Assembly: GCF_003172935.1 (NCBI RefSeq)
Contig: NZ_QGKS01000361.1
Span: 1 to 64,000 of the forward strand
From: Micromonospora sicca
Lineage (GTDB): Bacteria > Actinomycetota > Actinomycetes > Mycobacteriales > Micromonosporaceae
Length of the DNA stretch: 64,000 bases
Direction of reading: 5' to 3'
Shown here: in pieces, positions 36,024 through 44,526 of the stretch
Numbering within the stretch: the stretch's first letter is position 1
How the letters are laid out: the number at the start of each line of letters is the position of its first letter
Notes under the pieces: generated by a model
Seen by the model: the letters and a program-made list of their open reading frames with translations, nothing else
Told to the model about the DNA's origin: nothing
Database searches by the model: none
Position numbers and translations under genes: made by a program

Positions 36024-37222
36024 TGCGGCTCCGGCACGCCGACGGCAGCACCGTCCACCTCGGCTACTGCACCAACGTCCACCCCGCGGAGGACCTGGCC
36101 GGCATCCTCGCCCAGCTCGACCGCTACGCGGTGCCGGTGCGCCGGGCCCTCGACGCCGACCTGCTCGGACTCGGGCTCTGGCTGGCCGCCCCGGTCGCCG
36201 CCGAGCTGGCCGCCGACCCGGCGCTGCGCCGGCGGCTGCGCACCGAGCTGACCGTACGCGGGCTGGAGGTGGTCACCCTCAACGGCTTCCCGTACGCCTC
36301 CTTCCAGGCCCCGGTGGTCAAGGGCGCGGTCTACCACCCGGACTGGACCACCGGCGACCGGCTCGCGTACACCCTGGACCTGGCCCGGGTGCTGGCCAAC
36401 CTGCTCCCCGACGACGCGGCCCGGGGCTCGGTCTCCACCCTGCCGCTGGCCTGGCGGGAGCCGTGGGACGCCGACCGGGCCGACGTCGCCCGGCGCCGGC
36501 TCGCCGAGCTGGCGACCGGGCTCGCCGCGGTCGAGCGGGAGACCGGCCGGCCGATCCGGGTCGGTTTCGAACCGGAACCGGGGTGCATTGTGGAGTCCAC
36601 GGGACAAGCGAGCGCGGTATTGTCAGCCATGGATACCGACCGGCTCGGGATCTGCCTCGATCTGGCGCACCTGGCGTGCGCCTGGGAGGAGCCGGCCGAG
36701 GCGCTGGGCCGGCTGGCGTCGGCCGGACTGCCGGTGGTCAAGGTGCAGGTCTCCGCCGCCGTCGAGGCGGCCGACCCGGGCGGCTCGACCGAGGCGCTGC
36801 GCCACTGGGTCGAGCCCCGCTTCCTGCACCAGACCCGCGCCGCCGGCTGCGCGTCCGCCGCCGACCCGGCCGACCCGGCGTACGCGGCCGACGACCTGGA
36901 CGCCGCCCTCGACGCGCGGCTGCCCGGGCCGTGGCGGGTGCACTACCACGTGCCGCTGCACGCGCCGCCCGAGCCGCCGCTGCGCTCCACCCTGCCGGTG
37001 CTGCGGGCCGCCCTGGCCGGGCTGTTCGCCGGCCCGACCGCCGGCTGCGACCACCTCGACGTCGAGACGTACACCTGGGGGGTGCTGCCGGCGGCGCGGC
37101 GGCCGCGCACCGACCCGGAGCTGGCCGCCGGGATCGCCGCCGAGCTGGCCTTCGCCCGCGACGAGCTGGTCGCCGTCGGCCTCGCCGCCGCGACTCCGGC
37201 CCGGACGGGGGTACGGCGATGA
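36023..37222 (+). CDS. eboE: EboE-like TIM-barrel metabolite protein
   Basis: This 399-residue barrel protein is known from ebo clusters as a 'metabolite traffic' protein. It opens HADGSTVHLGYCTNVHPAEDLAGILAQLDRYAVPVRR, the recognisable EboE start. Later are VVTLNGFPYASFQAPVVKGAVYHPDW, IRVGFEPEPGCIVESTG, LGICLDLAHLACAWEEP and WRVHYHVPLHAPP, containing likely metal ligands of the xylose-isomerase-like fold. ATG 36023 overlaps the EboB stop by one base, and its end overlaps EboF by 4 bases. It presumably isomerises or cleaves the sugar- or cyclitol-like part of the ebo product. Confidence 0.88.
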   Translation: MRLRHADGSTVHLGYCTNVHPAEDLAGILAQLDRYAVPVRRALDADLLGLGLWLAAPVAAELAADPALRRRLRTELTVRGLEVVTLNGFPYASFQAPVVKGAVYHPDWTTGDRLAYTLDLARVLANLLPDDAARGSVSTLPLAWREPWDADRADVARRRLAELATGLAAVERETGRPIRVGFEPEPGCIVESTGQASAVLSAMDTDRLGICLDLAHLACAWEEPAEALGRLASAGLPVVKVQVSAAVEAADPGGSTEALRHWVEPRFLHQTRAAGCASAADPADPAYAADDLDAALDARLPGPWRVHYHVPLHAPPEPPLRSTLPVLRAALAGLFAGPTAGCDHLDVETYTWGVLPAARRPRTDPELAAGIAAELAFARDELVAVGLAAATPARTGVRR

Positions 37223-38613
37223 GCCGGCGGCTGGTGGTGCTGGACGTGGTGGGCCTGACCCCGCGCCTGCTCGCGCACATGCCCCGGCTGCGGGCGGTGG
37301 CCGAGGCCGGCTTCGCCGCCGAGCTGGGCACCGTGCTGCCCGCCGTGACCTGCTCGGTCCAGTCCACCTTCCTCACCGGCGAGCCGCCCTCCGGGCACGG
37401 GATCGTCGGCAACGGCTGGTACTTCCGGGACCTCGGCGAGGTGCTGCTGTGGCGGCAGCACCACGCGCTGGTCGGCGGGGAGAAGCTCTGGCAGGCGGCC
37501 CGCCGGGTCGAGCCCGGCTACACGGTGGCGAACGTCTGCTGGTGGTACGCGATGGGCGCCGACGTGGACTGGACGGTCACCCCGCGCCCGGTCTACCACG
37601 CCGACGGCCGCAAGGAGCCGGACTGCTGGACCGATCCGCCGGAGCTGCACGACGTCCTCACCGAGGCGCTCGGCACGTTCCCGCTGTTCACCTACTGGGG
37701 GCCGGGCGCCGGGCTGCCGTCGTCCCGGTGGATCTGCCGGGCCGCCGAGCGGATCCTGGCCGACCAGGCGCCCGACCTGACCCTGGTCTACGTGCCGCAC
37801 CTGGACTACGACCTGCAACGCTTCGGCCCGAACTCGCCGCGGGCCGCCGCGGCGGCGGCCGAGCTGGACGCGGTGCTCGCCCCGCTGCTCGACGCCGCCC
37901 GGGTGAAGGCCGCCACGGTGGTGGCGCTGTCGGAGTACGGCATCACCGACGTGTCCCGGCCGGTGGACGTCAACCGGCTGCTGCGCGCCGAGGGACTGCT
38001 GCGGGTCTACACCCAGGCCGGCATGGAGTACCTCGACCCGTGGACGTCCCGGGCCTTCGCGGTCGCCGACCATCAGGTGGCGCACGTCTACGTCAAGGAC
38101 CCGGCCGACGTGCCGGCGGTGGCGAAGCTCTGCGCCGGGCTGCCGGGGGTGGCCGAGGTGCTCGACGCAGACGGCCAGGCCGGGTACGGGCTGGACCACG
38201 ACCGCTCCGGCGAACTGGTGCTGGTGGCCGAGCCGGACGCCTGGTTCACCTACTACTACTGGCTCGACGAGGCCCGCGCCCCCGACTTCGCCCGGCTGGT
38301 CGAGATCCACCGCAAGCCCGGGTACGACCCGGCTGAACTCTTCTTCGACCCCGCGGCGCCGGGCGCGGCGAAGCGTCGGGCCGCGGTGGCGCTGGCCCGT
38401 AAGAAGCTCGGCCTGCGCTACCTGATGAGCGTGGTCGGGCTGGACGCCGGCGCTCGGGCGGTCCGTGGCTCGCACGGCCGGCTGCCCGCCGACCCGGCGG
38501 ACGGGCCGGTGCTGCTCTGCTCGGACCCGTCCGCCGCCCGCGACCGGCTGGCCGCGACCGACGTGAAGGCGTTGCTGCTCCAGCTCGCCGGACTGGCCCG
38601 GGAGGCGCCATGA
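37219..38613 (+). CDS. eboF: Alkaline-phosphatase-superfamily phosphodiesterase, EboF-like
   Basis: This 464-residue enzyme is related to nucleotide pyrophosphatase/phosphodiesterases. The N-terminal metal Asp is in LVVLDVVGLTPRLL; the nucleophile region is LPAVTCSVQSTFLTGEPPSGHGIVGNGWY. Further ligands lie in LVYVPHLDYDLQRFGP, ALSEYGITDVSRPVDVNRLL and VADHQVAHVYV. No signal peptide is seen, so it acts in the cytoplasm unless carried by partners. It could remove a phosphate or nucleotide from the prenylated intermediate. Both ends overlap neighbouring genes by 4 bases. Confidence 0.87.
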   Translation: MSRRLVVLDVVGLTPRLLAHMPRLRAVAEAGFAAELGTVLPAVTCSVQSTFLTGEPPSGHGIVGNGWYFRDLGEVLLWRQHHALVGGEKLWQAARRVEPGYTVANVCWWYAMGADVDWTVTPRPVYHADGRKEPDCWTDPPELHDVLTEALGTFPLFTYWGPGAGLPSSRWICRAAERILADQAPDLTLVYVPHLDYDLQRFGPNSPRAAAAAAELDAVLAPLLDAARVKAATVVALSEYGITDVSRPVDVNRLLRAEGLLRVYTQAGMEYLDPWTSRAFAVADHQVAHVYVKDPADVPAVAKLCAGLPGVAEVLDADGQAGYGLDHDRSGELVLVAEPDAWFTYYYWLDEARAPDFARLVEIHRKPGYDPAELFFDPAAPGAAKRRAAVALARKKLGLRYLMSVVGLDAGARAVRGSHGRLPADPADGPVLLCSDPSAARDRLAATDVKALLLQLAGLAREAP

Positions 38614-39677
38614 CCATAACCGTCGTACCGACCGACCCGGCCCTGCTGCGGGCGCGTTTCGACGCGGAACTCGCGGCGTTCCTGCAGCGGCGGGGGCCGG
38701 GTCGGTCGGACGGCGTTCCGGGGGCCGTCCACGCCGCCCTGCGCCGGTTCGTCCTGGCCGGTGGCAAGCGGCTGCGGCCCCTGTTCTGCTACTGGGGCTG
38801 GCGCGGTTTCGGCGGGGCGGACGGGCCACCGATCGTCGGCGCGGCGGCGGCGCTGGAGCTGTTCCACGCCTTCGCGCTGATCCACGACGACATCCTGGAC
38901 GGCAGCGACCGCCGGCGCGGCCAGCCCACGGTGCACCGGCACTTCGCCGACCTGCACGCCCGGTCGGGCTGGCGGGGCGACCCCGAGGCGTACGGGCGGG
39001 GCGCCGCCCTGCTCTGCGGGAACCTCTGCATCGCCTGGTCGCAGGAGATGTTCCACGGCTGCGGCCTGGGCGCCGAGCAGCTCCGCCGGGGGTACGCGGT
39101 CTTCGCGCTGATGCGCGCCGAGGTGATCGCGGGGGAGTACCTCGACCTGGTCTCGGCCGTCGGGGACGGCTCGGTGGCGACCGCGTTGACCGTGATCCGG
39201 ATGAAGACCGCCCGGTACACGGTGACCCGGCCGTTGCAGATCGGGGCCGCCCTGGCCGGCGCGGACCCGGCCGCGGTGGCCGCCCTGGCCGAGTTCGGCG
39301 ACCCGCTCGGCGACGCCTTCCAGCTCCGCGACGACCTGCTCGGGGTCTTCGGCGACCCGGCGGTCACCGGCAAGTCCACCATGGACGACCTGCGCGAGGG
39401 CAAGCCCACGGTGCTGATGGCGTTGACCCGGGCCGCCACCGACCCGGCCGGGTCCGCCCGGCTGCGGGCCCTCTTCGGCAACCCGGCGTTGGACGCGGCC
39501 GGCGCCGCCGAGCTGCGCGAGCTCATCGAGGCCACCGGGGCCCGGGAGCAGGTGGAGCGGATGATCCGGGTACGCGCGGAGCAGGCGCGGGCCGCGCTGG
39601 ACCGGCAGTCCCTGGCGGAGCCGGCGCTGTCGGCGCTCGCGGACCTGGCGGCCCGCGCGGTGTACCGCCGACACTGA
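38610..39677 (+). CDS. Polyprenyl diphosphate synthase, last gene of the ebo-type operon
   Basis: This trans-isoprenyl diphosphate synthase has 355 residues. The first Asp-rich motif is HDDILDGSDRRRGQPTVHRHF (residues about 92-112), and the second is FQLRDDLLGVFGDPAVTGKSTMDDLREGKPTVLM. Ala/Gly residues precede the first motif (FHAFALIHDDILD), compatible with a geranylgeranyl-size or longer product, but chain length cannot be read safely. It overlaps EboF by 4 bases (ATGA). Its presence suggests the operon makes its own donor for the UbiA enzyme. It is not typical of the six-gene ebo set as I know it. Confidence 0.9.
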   Translation: MTITVVPTDPALLRARFDAELAAFLQRRGPGRSDGVPGAVHAALRRFVLAGGKRLRPLFCYWGWRGFGGADGPPIVGAAAALELFHAFALIHDDILDGSDRRRGQPTVHRHFADLHARSGWRGDPEAYGRGAALLCGNLCIAWSQEMFHGCGLGAEQLRRGYAVFALMRAEVIAGEYLDLVSAVGDGSVATALTVIRMKTARYTVTRPLQIGAALAGADPAAVAALAEFGDPLGDAFQLRDDLLGVFGDPAVTGKSTMDDLREGKPTVLMALTRAATDPAGSARLRALFGNPALDAAGAAELRELIEATGAREQVERMIRVRAEQARAALDRQSLAEPALSALADLAARAVYRRH

Positions 39678-39877
39678 CCGGCAGTTGGTTGCGCGGACCA
39701 GCGCGGCGGGCTGTGACGTGGTGCTGCGCGCGGCGCCCCGCTTTCCCCGCGACCGCTGCCGGAACCTGCCAGCCCCCGGCTGACCTGCGCCACCTCCGAC
39801 CCGCCGGGCCGGCGACGCGCCGCCCCGACTTCGGACGCGCGCGGCCCCGCCCGGCCGGCTGCCGTACCTTGGGCCGC

Positions 39878-40516
39878 ATGGGACGCCTCGCCCAGTGGCG
39901 CCGGATCGTCCGGGCGCACCCGACGCTCGCCGGCGCGCTGCTGGCCACGGTGCTGTTCGTGGTCAGCCTGCTGGTGCTCACCCGCGACGTGCCGTGGCTG
40001 GGCCGGGCCGTCGTGGTGCTGCTGCTCTGGTTCGGCGTCGCGGCCGCCCTCGGCGTGGAGGTGCGCCGCCGGCGGGCGTACGGGAGACCGCACGACGTGG
40101 CGGCCCACCATCTCACACCGGTCAGGACCCCCGTGCCCGCCGAGCCGGCGCCCAGCCTCAACCGGCTCGACGCCCTGATGGAGGGGCTCGGCGCCGGGCA
40201 GTCGGTGCGCTGGACCGTCGGCGGGCAGCCCCGGCCGCTGCCCGACGGCGTCGACGTGGCGGCGTACCGGATCATCCAGGAGTCGCTGACCAACGCGCAC
40301 GAGCACGCCCCGGGTGGGGCCGTCGCCGTCCGCCTGCGCTACGACCCCGAGGGCGTCACCATCGAGGTACGCGACGACGGCCCGCCCCGCCCGGAGGTGG
40401 TCGGCATGCGCGAGCGGGCCGAGAGCGTCGGTGGTGTCTTCTCCGCCGGGCCGCGTCCGGGCGGCGGCTGGCTGGTCCGGGCCGAGTTGCCCGCCCCCGA
40501 GGAGGAGGCCGGATGA
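39878..40516 (+). CDS. Shortened sensor histidine kinase-like protein
   Basis: The 212-residue protein has two N-terminal helices (about residues 17-55) and a C-terminal HATPase domain of the NarL/DesK class. The N-box is VAAYRIIQESLTNAHEHAPGG, with the G1 Asp in IEVRDDGPPRPEVVGMRERAESVGGVFSAGPRPGGGW. The dimerisation domain is almost absent: only HDVAAHHL resembles the H-box, and about 40-60 expected residues are missing before LDALMEGL. The Gly-rich lid is also cut down. No response regulator adjoins it. It is either a decaying kinase or an ATP-binding partner of another kinase. Confidence 0.75.
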   Translation: MGRLAQWRRIVRAHPTLAGALLATVLFVVSLLVLTRDVPWLGRAVVVLLLWFGVAAALGVEVRRRRAYGRPHDVAAHHLTPVRTPVPAEPAPSLNRLDALMEGLGAGQSVRWTVGGQPRPLPDGVDVAAYRIIQESLTNAHEHAPGGAVAVRLRYDPEGVTIEVRDDGPPRPEVVGMRERAESVGGVFSAGPRPGGGWLVRAELPAPEEEAG

Positions 40517-40733
40517 GGGTTCGGTTGCCGGTGGTGCCGGGCCTTCCCCGACGGTCCCCGCCGACCTAGAGTGAGGGCGGCGACCGCGAGGTGGCCGGTG
40601 ACCCGACGGGAGGCGCAACCCGTCGGGCCCAGGTGCGAACGCGCCCACCGGCCTTCAGTCGGGGCCGCCCGCACCCGGTCGCCCTCGCCCCGGTCCGCTA
40701 CGGAATCCCCCATGACGACAGGGGAGAAGGACA

Positions 40734-41744
40734 ATGGCGCGACCCATCACGCTCTTCACCGGCCAGTGGGCCGACCTTCCGTTCGACGAGGTCTGCCGGC
40801 TCGCCGCCGAATGGGGTTACGACGGCCTGGAGATCGCCTGCTGGGGTGACCACTTCGAGGTCGACAAGGCCCTCGCCGACGAGTCGTACGTCGACCGGAA
40901 GCGGGCCACCCTCGCCAAGCACAACCTTCAGGTCTTCGCCATCTCCAACCACCTGGTCGGTCAGGCGGTCTGCGACCACCCGATCGACGAGCGGCACCGG
41001 GACATCCTGCCCGCCCGGATCTGGGGCGACGGCGAGCCCGAGGGGGTCCGCCGGCGCGCCGCCGAGGAGATGCAGGCCACCGCCCGGGCGGCGGCGAAGC
41101 TGGGCGTCAAGACGGTGGTCGGCTTCACCGGCTCGTCGATCTGGCACACCCTGGCGATGTTCCCGCCGGTGCCCCCGGCGATGATCGAACGCGGTTACCA
41201 GGACTTCGCCGACCGGTGGAACCCGATCCTGGACGTCTTCGACGAGGTGGGGGTCCGCTTCGCCCACGAGGTGCACCCCAGCGAGATCGCGTACGACTAC
41301 TGGACCACCAAGCGGGCCCTGGAGGCGATCGGCCACCGCCCGGCGTTCGGGCTGAACTGGGATCCGTCGCACTTCGTCTGGCAGGAGCTGGACCCGGTCA
41401 ACTTCATCTTCGACTTCGCCGACCGGATCTACCACGTGGACTGCAAGGACGCGAAGGTCCGCACCGGCGACGGCCGGCGCGGCCGGCTCTCCTCCCACCT
41501 GCCCTGGGCGGATCTGCGCCGGGGCTGGGACTTCGTCTCCACCGGCCACGGGGACGTGCCCTGGGAGGACTGCTTCCGGGCGCTGAACGCGATCGGGTAC
41601 ACCGGCCCGATCTCCATCGAGTGGGAGGACGCCGGCATGGACCGGCTGGTCGGCGCGCCCGAGGCGCTCCAGTTCGTCCGCCGGCTCGCCTTCGACGCCC
41701 CGGCGGCCGCCTTCGACGCCGCGTTCAGCAGCAACCGCGACTGA
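40734..41744 (+). CDS. Cytoplasmic sugar phosphate isomerase/epimerase (TIM barrel)
   Basis: The 336-residue protein has no export signal. It begins [39 protein letters not shown], a start typical of the sugar isomerase/epimerase group that works with Gfo/Idh/MocA dehydrogenases. Metal ligands are suggested by [44 protein letters not shown] and [15 protein letters not shown]. The ATG has GGGGAGAAGG upstream. Relatives include lyases that open 3-keto-glycosides as well as true isomerases. It is monocistronic, followed by a strong hairpin, and converges on the second ROK operon. Confidence 0.9.
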   Translation: MARPITLFTGQWADLPFDEVCRLAAEWGYDGLEIACWGDHFEVDKALADESYVDRKRATLAKHNLQVFAISNHLVGQAVCDHPIDERHRDILPARIWGDGEPEGVRRRAAEEMQATARAAAKLGVKTVVGFTGSSIWHTLAMFPPVPPAMIERGYQDFADRWNPILDVFDEVGVRFAHEVHPSEIAYDYWTTKRALEAIGHRPAFGLNWDPSHFVWQELDPVNFIFDFADRIYHVDCKDAKVRTGDGRRGRLSSHLPWADLRRGWDFVSTGHGDVPWEDCFRALNAIGYTGPISIEWEDAGMDRLVGAPEALQFVRRLAFDAPAAAFDAAFSSNRD

Positions 41745-41751
41745 CCCGCGC

Positions 41752-41782
41752 CGCCCGGGGCCGGCCGCGTCGGCCCCGGGCG
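41752..41782 (+). terminator. Hairpin terminator after the isomerase gene
   Basis: CGCCCGGGGCCG (41752-41763) pairs perfectly with CGGCCCCGGGCG (41771-41782) around a 7-base loop, 8 bases after the stop codon. No T-tract follows directly. Confidence 0.65.
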
Positions 41783-41854
41783 GGCGAGCATTTCAGTCGT
41801 GTCGCCGGAGCCGGCACGGGCGTGGCGCGGCTGTCGGCAGATGCCCCGTCGGGG

Positions 41855-41973
41855 GCTACGAAGCTGATGACGTAAACGATTCACTGTGGGCTCGCCGGCC
41901 AACGACGAACCGCCGCCTGGCGGGATGGGCCTGCCCGGCACGGTGATTCACTTGCGTTATCAGCTTCATAGCG
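41855..41973. repeat. 119-bp unit bounded by 31-bp imperfect inverted repeats
   Basis: The left arm 41855-41885 (starting GCTACGAAGCTGATGACG) matches the reverse complement of the right arm 41943-41973 at about 24 of 31 positions. The 57-base interior is unrelated GC-rich DNA. This fits a MITE-like element or an unusual bidirectional terminator. I see no target-site duplication at the edges. Confidence 0.55.
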
Positions 41974-42068
41974 TCTGCGCCGGAGGGTGATCCCCGACGG
42001 CGGCCGGCCCCCGCTGCCCGGACATGAGCGCGGCCGGACCGAGCCGCGCAGCCCCGCCCCACCCCGGG

Positions 42069-43253
42069 TCAGCGGGCCGCGAAGACCTGGTCGCTGATCA
42101 GGCGGGCCGCGCCGACCAGGGCGGCCCGGTCGTCCAGGTCGGACAGGACGATCGGCATGCTGCCGGCGGCGAGCGGCGTGGAGCGCCGGTAGACCACTCC
42201 GCGGATCTCGGCGAGCAGCACGGGCCCGATGCCGGGGGCCGCCCCACCGATGATCACGATGGCCGGGTTGAAGAAGCTGACCAGGCCGACCAGCACCTGC
42301 CCCAGCCGGCGGGCGCCGTCGCGCACCAGGGTCTGCGCGGTGCGGTCCCCGGCCGTCGCCGCCCGCGCGACGTCCGCCGCGGTCAGCGTCCCAGCCTCCG
42401 CCAGGCGGTCGGCGAGCGCCGCCGCCCGGCCGCCGTGCGCGGCGGCCAGCGCCTCCCGGACCAGGGCGCCGTCCCCGCAGTACGCCTCCACACAGCCGGT
42501 GTTGCCGCAGTCGCAGAGCGGGCCGTCGTCGGCCAGCCGCAGGTGCCCGATATCGCCGGCCCCGCTGGTCGCGCCCCGGTAGAGCGTGCCGCCCAGCACC
42601 AGTCCGCACCCGATGGCGCTGCCGAGCTTGACGTACAGGAAGTCGTCGAACGCCCGGCCGGTGCCGGCGTGCAGCTCACCCAGCGCCATCACGTTGGCGT
42701 CGTTGTCCACCTGCACGGGACAGCCCAGCTCGGCGGCGATCGCGTCGCGCACCGGGAACTGGTGCCAGCCCGGCAGGGCGGGCGACGAGACCGGGGATCC
42801 CTCCCGCACCGCGACCGGCGCGGGCAGCGCCACGCCCACCCCGGCCAACCGGGACAGCCCCGCCTCGGCGCGGAGCTTGCCGAGCAGCTCTACGGCGCGG
42901 CCGACGACCGCCTCGGGGCCGTCCCGGAGGTCGATCGGCTCGCCGAGACGGGAGAGCGGGGTCAGCCCGCCGTCGGTCAGCGCGACGTCGAGCCGCCCGG
43001 CGCCGACGGCCACCGCGCCGAAGCGGACCTGCCCGGCGACCCGGAGCAGGGACGAGCGGCGACCGCCCCGGGACGCGGCCGGCCCGGCCGTCTCCACCAG
43101 GCCCTGGGCGGTCAGCCGGTCCACCTCCGCGATGAACCGGTTCCGGTTCAGGCCCAGCGCGTCGGCCAGCTCGACCCGGGAGCGGGGGCCGTCGTCGCGC
43201 AGCAGGCGCAGCAGCCGCGCCTGGTCCGGGTTCTCCGGTCCGATCAGCGTCAT
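42069..43253 (-). CDS. Second ROK-family transcriptional regulator
   Basis: This 394-residue protein has the same build as the ROK protein at 24714: a winged helix (NPDQARLLRLLRDDGPRSRVELADALGLNRNRFIAEVDRL) and a ROK domain with GDIGHLRLADDGPLCDCGNTGCVEAYCG as the zinc site. The linker AASRGGRRSSLLRV is shared with its paralogue, so the two probably arose by duplication. ATG 43253 is preferred to GTG 43262 because GGAGGTG stands 6 bases before it. It follows the exported isomerase gene on the minus strand but is separated by a 14-bp hairpin, so it may have its own promoter. Confidence 0.92.
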   Translation of the reverse strand: MTLIGPENPDQARLLRLLRDDGPRSRVELADALGLNRNRFIAEVDRLTAQGLVETAGPAASRGGRRSSLLRVAGQVRFGAVAVGAGRLDVALTDGGLTPLSRLGEPIDLRDGPEAVVGRAVELLGKLRAEAGLSRLAGVGVALPAPVAVREGSPVSSPALPGWHQFPVRDAIAAELGCPVQVDNDANVMALGELHAGTGRAFDDFLYVKLGSAIGCGLVLGGTLYRGATSGAGDIGHLRLADDGPLCDCGNTGCVEAYCGDGALVREALAAAHGGRAAALADRLAEAGTLTAADVARAATAGDRTAQTLVRDGARRLGQVLVGLVSFFNPAIVIIGGAAPGIGPVLLAEIRGVVYRRSTPLAAGSMPIVLSDLDDRAALVGAARLISDQVFAAR

Positions 43254-43287
43254 CGCGATCACCTCCCTCCGGAATGTGCCATATCGG

Positions 43288-43304
43288 CGTCACGAGGCGT
43301 GACG
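43288..43304 (-). promoter_or_regulatory. Palindrome upstream of the second ROK gene
   Basis: CGTCACG (43288-43294) and CGTGACG (43298-43304) are perfect inverted arms with a 3-base spacer, about 35 bases before the ATG. The position suits an autoregulatory operator, but the sequence differs from the CTTTTG/CAAAAG motif. Confidence 0.4.
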
Positions 43305-43309
43305 CGAGG

Positions 43310-43341
43310 GGGCCGCGCCCGGGTTCTCCCGGGCGCGGCCC
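43310..43341 (-). terminator. Strong hairpin after the exported isomerase gene
   Basis: GGGCCGCGCCCGGG (43310-43323) pairs perfectly over 14 bases with CCCGGGCGCGGCCC (43328-43341) around a 4-base loop. It lies 22 bases past the stop of the minus-strand gene ending at 43364. Confidence 0.65.
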
Positions 43342-43363
43342 TCGGTGGTGCCGGTCGGGTCCG

Positions 43364-44437
43364 TCAGCCCCGCAGACCCGACATGTGCTCGTAGCTGATC
43401 TCCGCGAAGCGCAGCGACCGGCCCGGGTCGGCGCTGCCGCCCGGCGCGTTGTCCTGCTCCCACATCGGGTTGTGGTACCCCTTCGCGCCCATGTTGGCGA
43501 AGAAGGTGCCGTAGTCGATGTCGCCCTGGCCGAGCGGCACCATGTCGTAACCGGCGGAGCTGGCCGGGTTGAACGCCCCGTCCTTGGCGTGGAACAGCGG
43601 GAAGCGGGTGGTCCGGACCGCCACCGTGGCCAGCGGGTCGAAGACGTTCGTCTGGGTCACGCCGTCCGGGTCGACGTAGCTGCGGTACCGGTACTGCGCC
43701 ACGTGCGCCCAGTAGATGTCCATCTCGAACCAGACCCACTCCGGGTTGGTCAGCCCGAAGAAGTACTCCAGCTTCCGTACGCCGGAGGACCGGGTCGGCC
43801 GGCCCAGCCCGTCCAGTGGGCCGCTGTCCAGCAGGAAGTTGTACGCCGCGTCGTGGTTGTGCGTGTAGAGCTTCAGCCCGCGCGCGGCGGCCATCTCGCC
43901 GAAGGTGTTCCACCGGTCGGCCGCGGCGTCCCAGTCGGCCTTGTAGTTGCTGCCGGTCGGGTCGTTGCCGGTGCCGATGTGCGTCATGCCGAGGATCTCG
44001 GCGGTGTCCAGCGTCTGCTCGAACGCGGCGATGGTGTCCGGGGTGACCGTGCTCGGGACGGAGGCGTGCGAACCGTTGGCCCGCAGCCCGTTGTCGTCCA
44101 GGATCTTGCGGATCTCTTCGGGGGTGATCTGCCGGCCGAGGATCCCGGTGTTCTGGGTGTACCCGGCGAACTCGACCTCCTGGTAGCCGATCTCGGCGAG
44201 CCGGCCGAGCACCCGCTCGAACCCATACGGGACGCCGGAGGTGTCCGGTGCGGCGCTGATCCGGTCGCGGACGCTGTAGAGGATGATGCCGCGCTTGCCG
44301 GTGGGGATGAGCAGGCCGTTGCCCTCGGCGGCGGCCGAGGGGGCCCAGCCGGCGGCGCCGACGGCGACCGCGCCGGCGGCCCCGGCGATGGTGCCGAGCA
44401 CCCGGCGACGGCTCATTCCGTGCTGTGTGTCGTTCAT
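43364..44437 (-). CDS. Tat-exported sugar isomerase/epimerase-like protein
   Basis: The 357-residue protein starts with a twin-arginine signal (MSRRRVLGTIAGAAGAVAVGAAGW, cleavage after about residue 35). The mature part is a TIM barrel of the sugar phosphate isomerase/epimerase group: KRGIILYSVRDRI, RLAEIGYQEVEFAGYTQ, LKLYTHNHDAAYNF, VWFEMDIYWAHVAQ and FPLFHAKDGAFN carry the likely metal ligands. The last part, YGTFFANMGAKGYHNPMWEQD, closes the barrel. Start ATG has GGAAAGG upstream. Export suggests it acts outside on the product of the secreted sugar dehydrogenase encoded just upstream on the same strand. Confidence 0.9.
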   Translation of the reverse strand: MNDTQHGMSRRRVLGTIAGAAGAVAVGAAGWAPSAAAEGNGLLIPTGKRGIILYSVRDRISAAPDTSGVPYGFERVLGRLAEIGYQEVEFAGYTQNTGILGRQITPEEIRKILDDNGLRANGSHASVPSTVTPDTIAAFEQTLDTAEILGMTHIGTGNDPTGSNYKADWDAAADRWNTFGEMAAARGLKLYTHNHDAAYNFLLDSGPLDGLGRPTRSSGVRKLEYFFGLTNPEWVWFEMDIYWAHVAQYRYRSYVDPDGVTQTNVFDPLATVAVRTTRFPLFHAKDGAFNPASSAGYDMVPLGQGDIDYGTFFANMGAKGYHNPMWEQDNAPGGSADPGRSLRFAEISYEHMSGLRG

Positions 44438-44526
44438 GTCCTGGCTGCCTTTCCGTGCTGACTGGTGCTGGGGGACTGGTGCTGCGGTGTCCGGGTGGGG
44501 CCGCCGGTGGCGGCCCCACCCGGTGG

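Larger units (their letters stand above)
41745..42068. other. Convergent intergenic region with terminator and long imperfect inverted repeat
   Basis: Two genes end towards each other here. Besides the hairpin at 41752-41782, the region holds the 31-bp imperfect inverted repeat 41855-41973, listed next. I see no gene. Confidence 0.55.
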
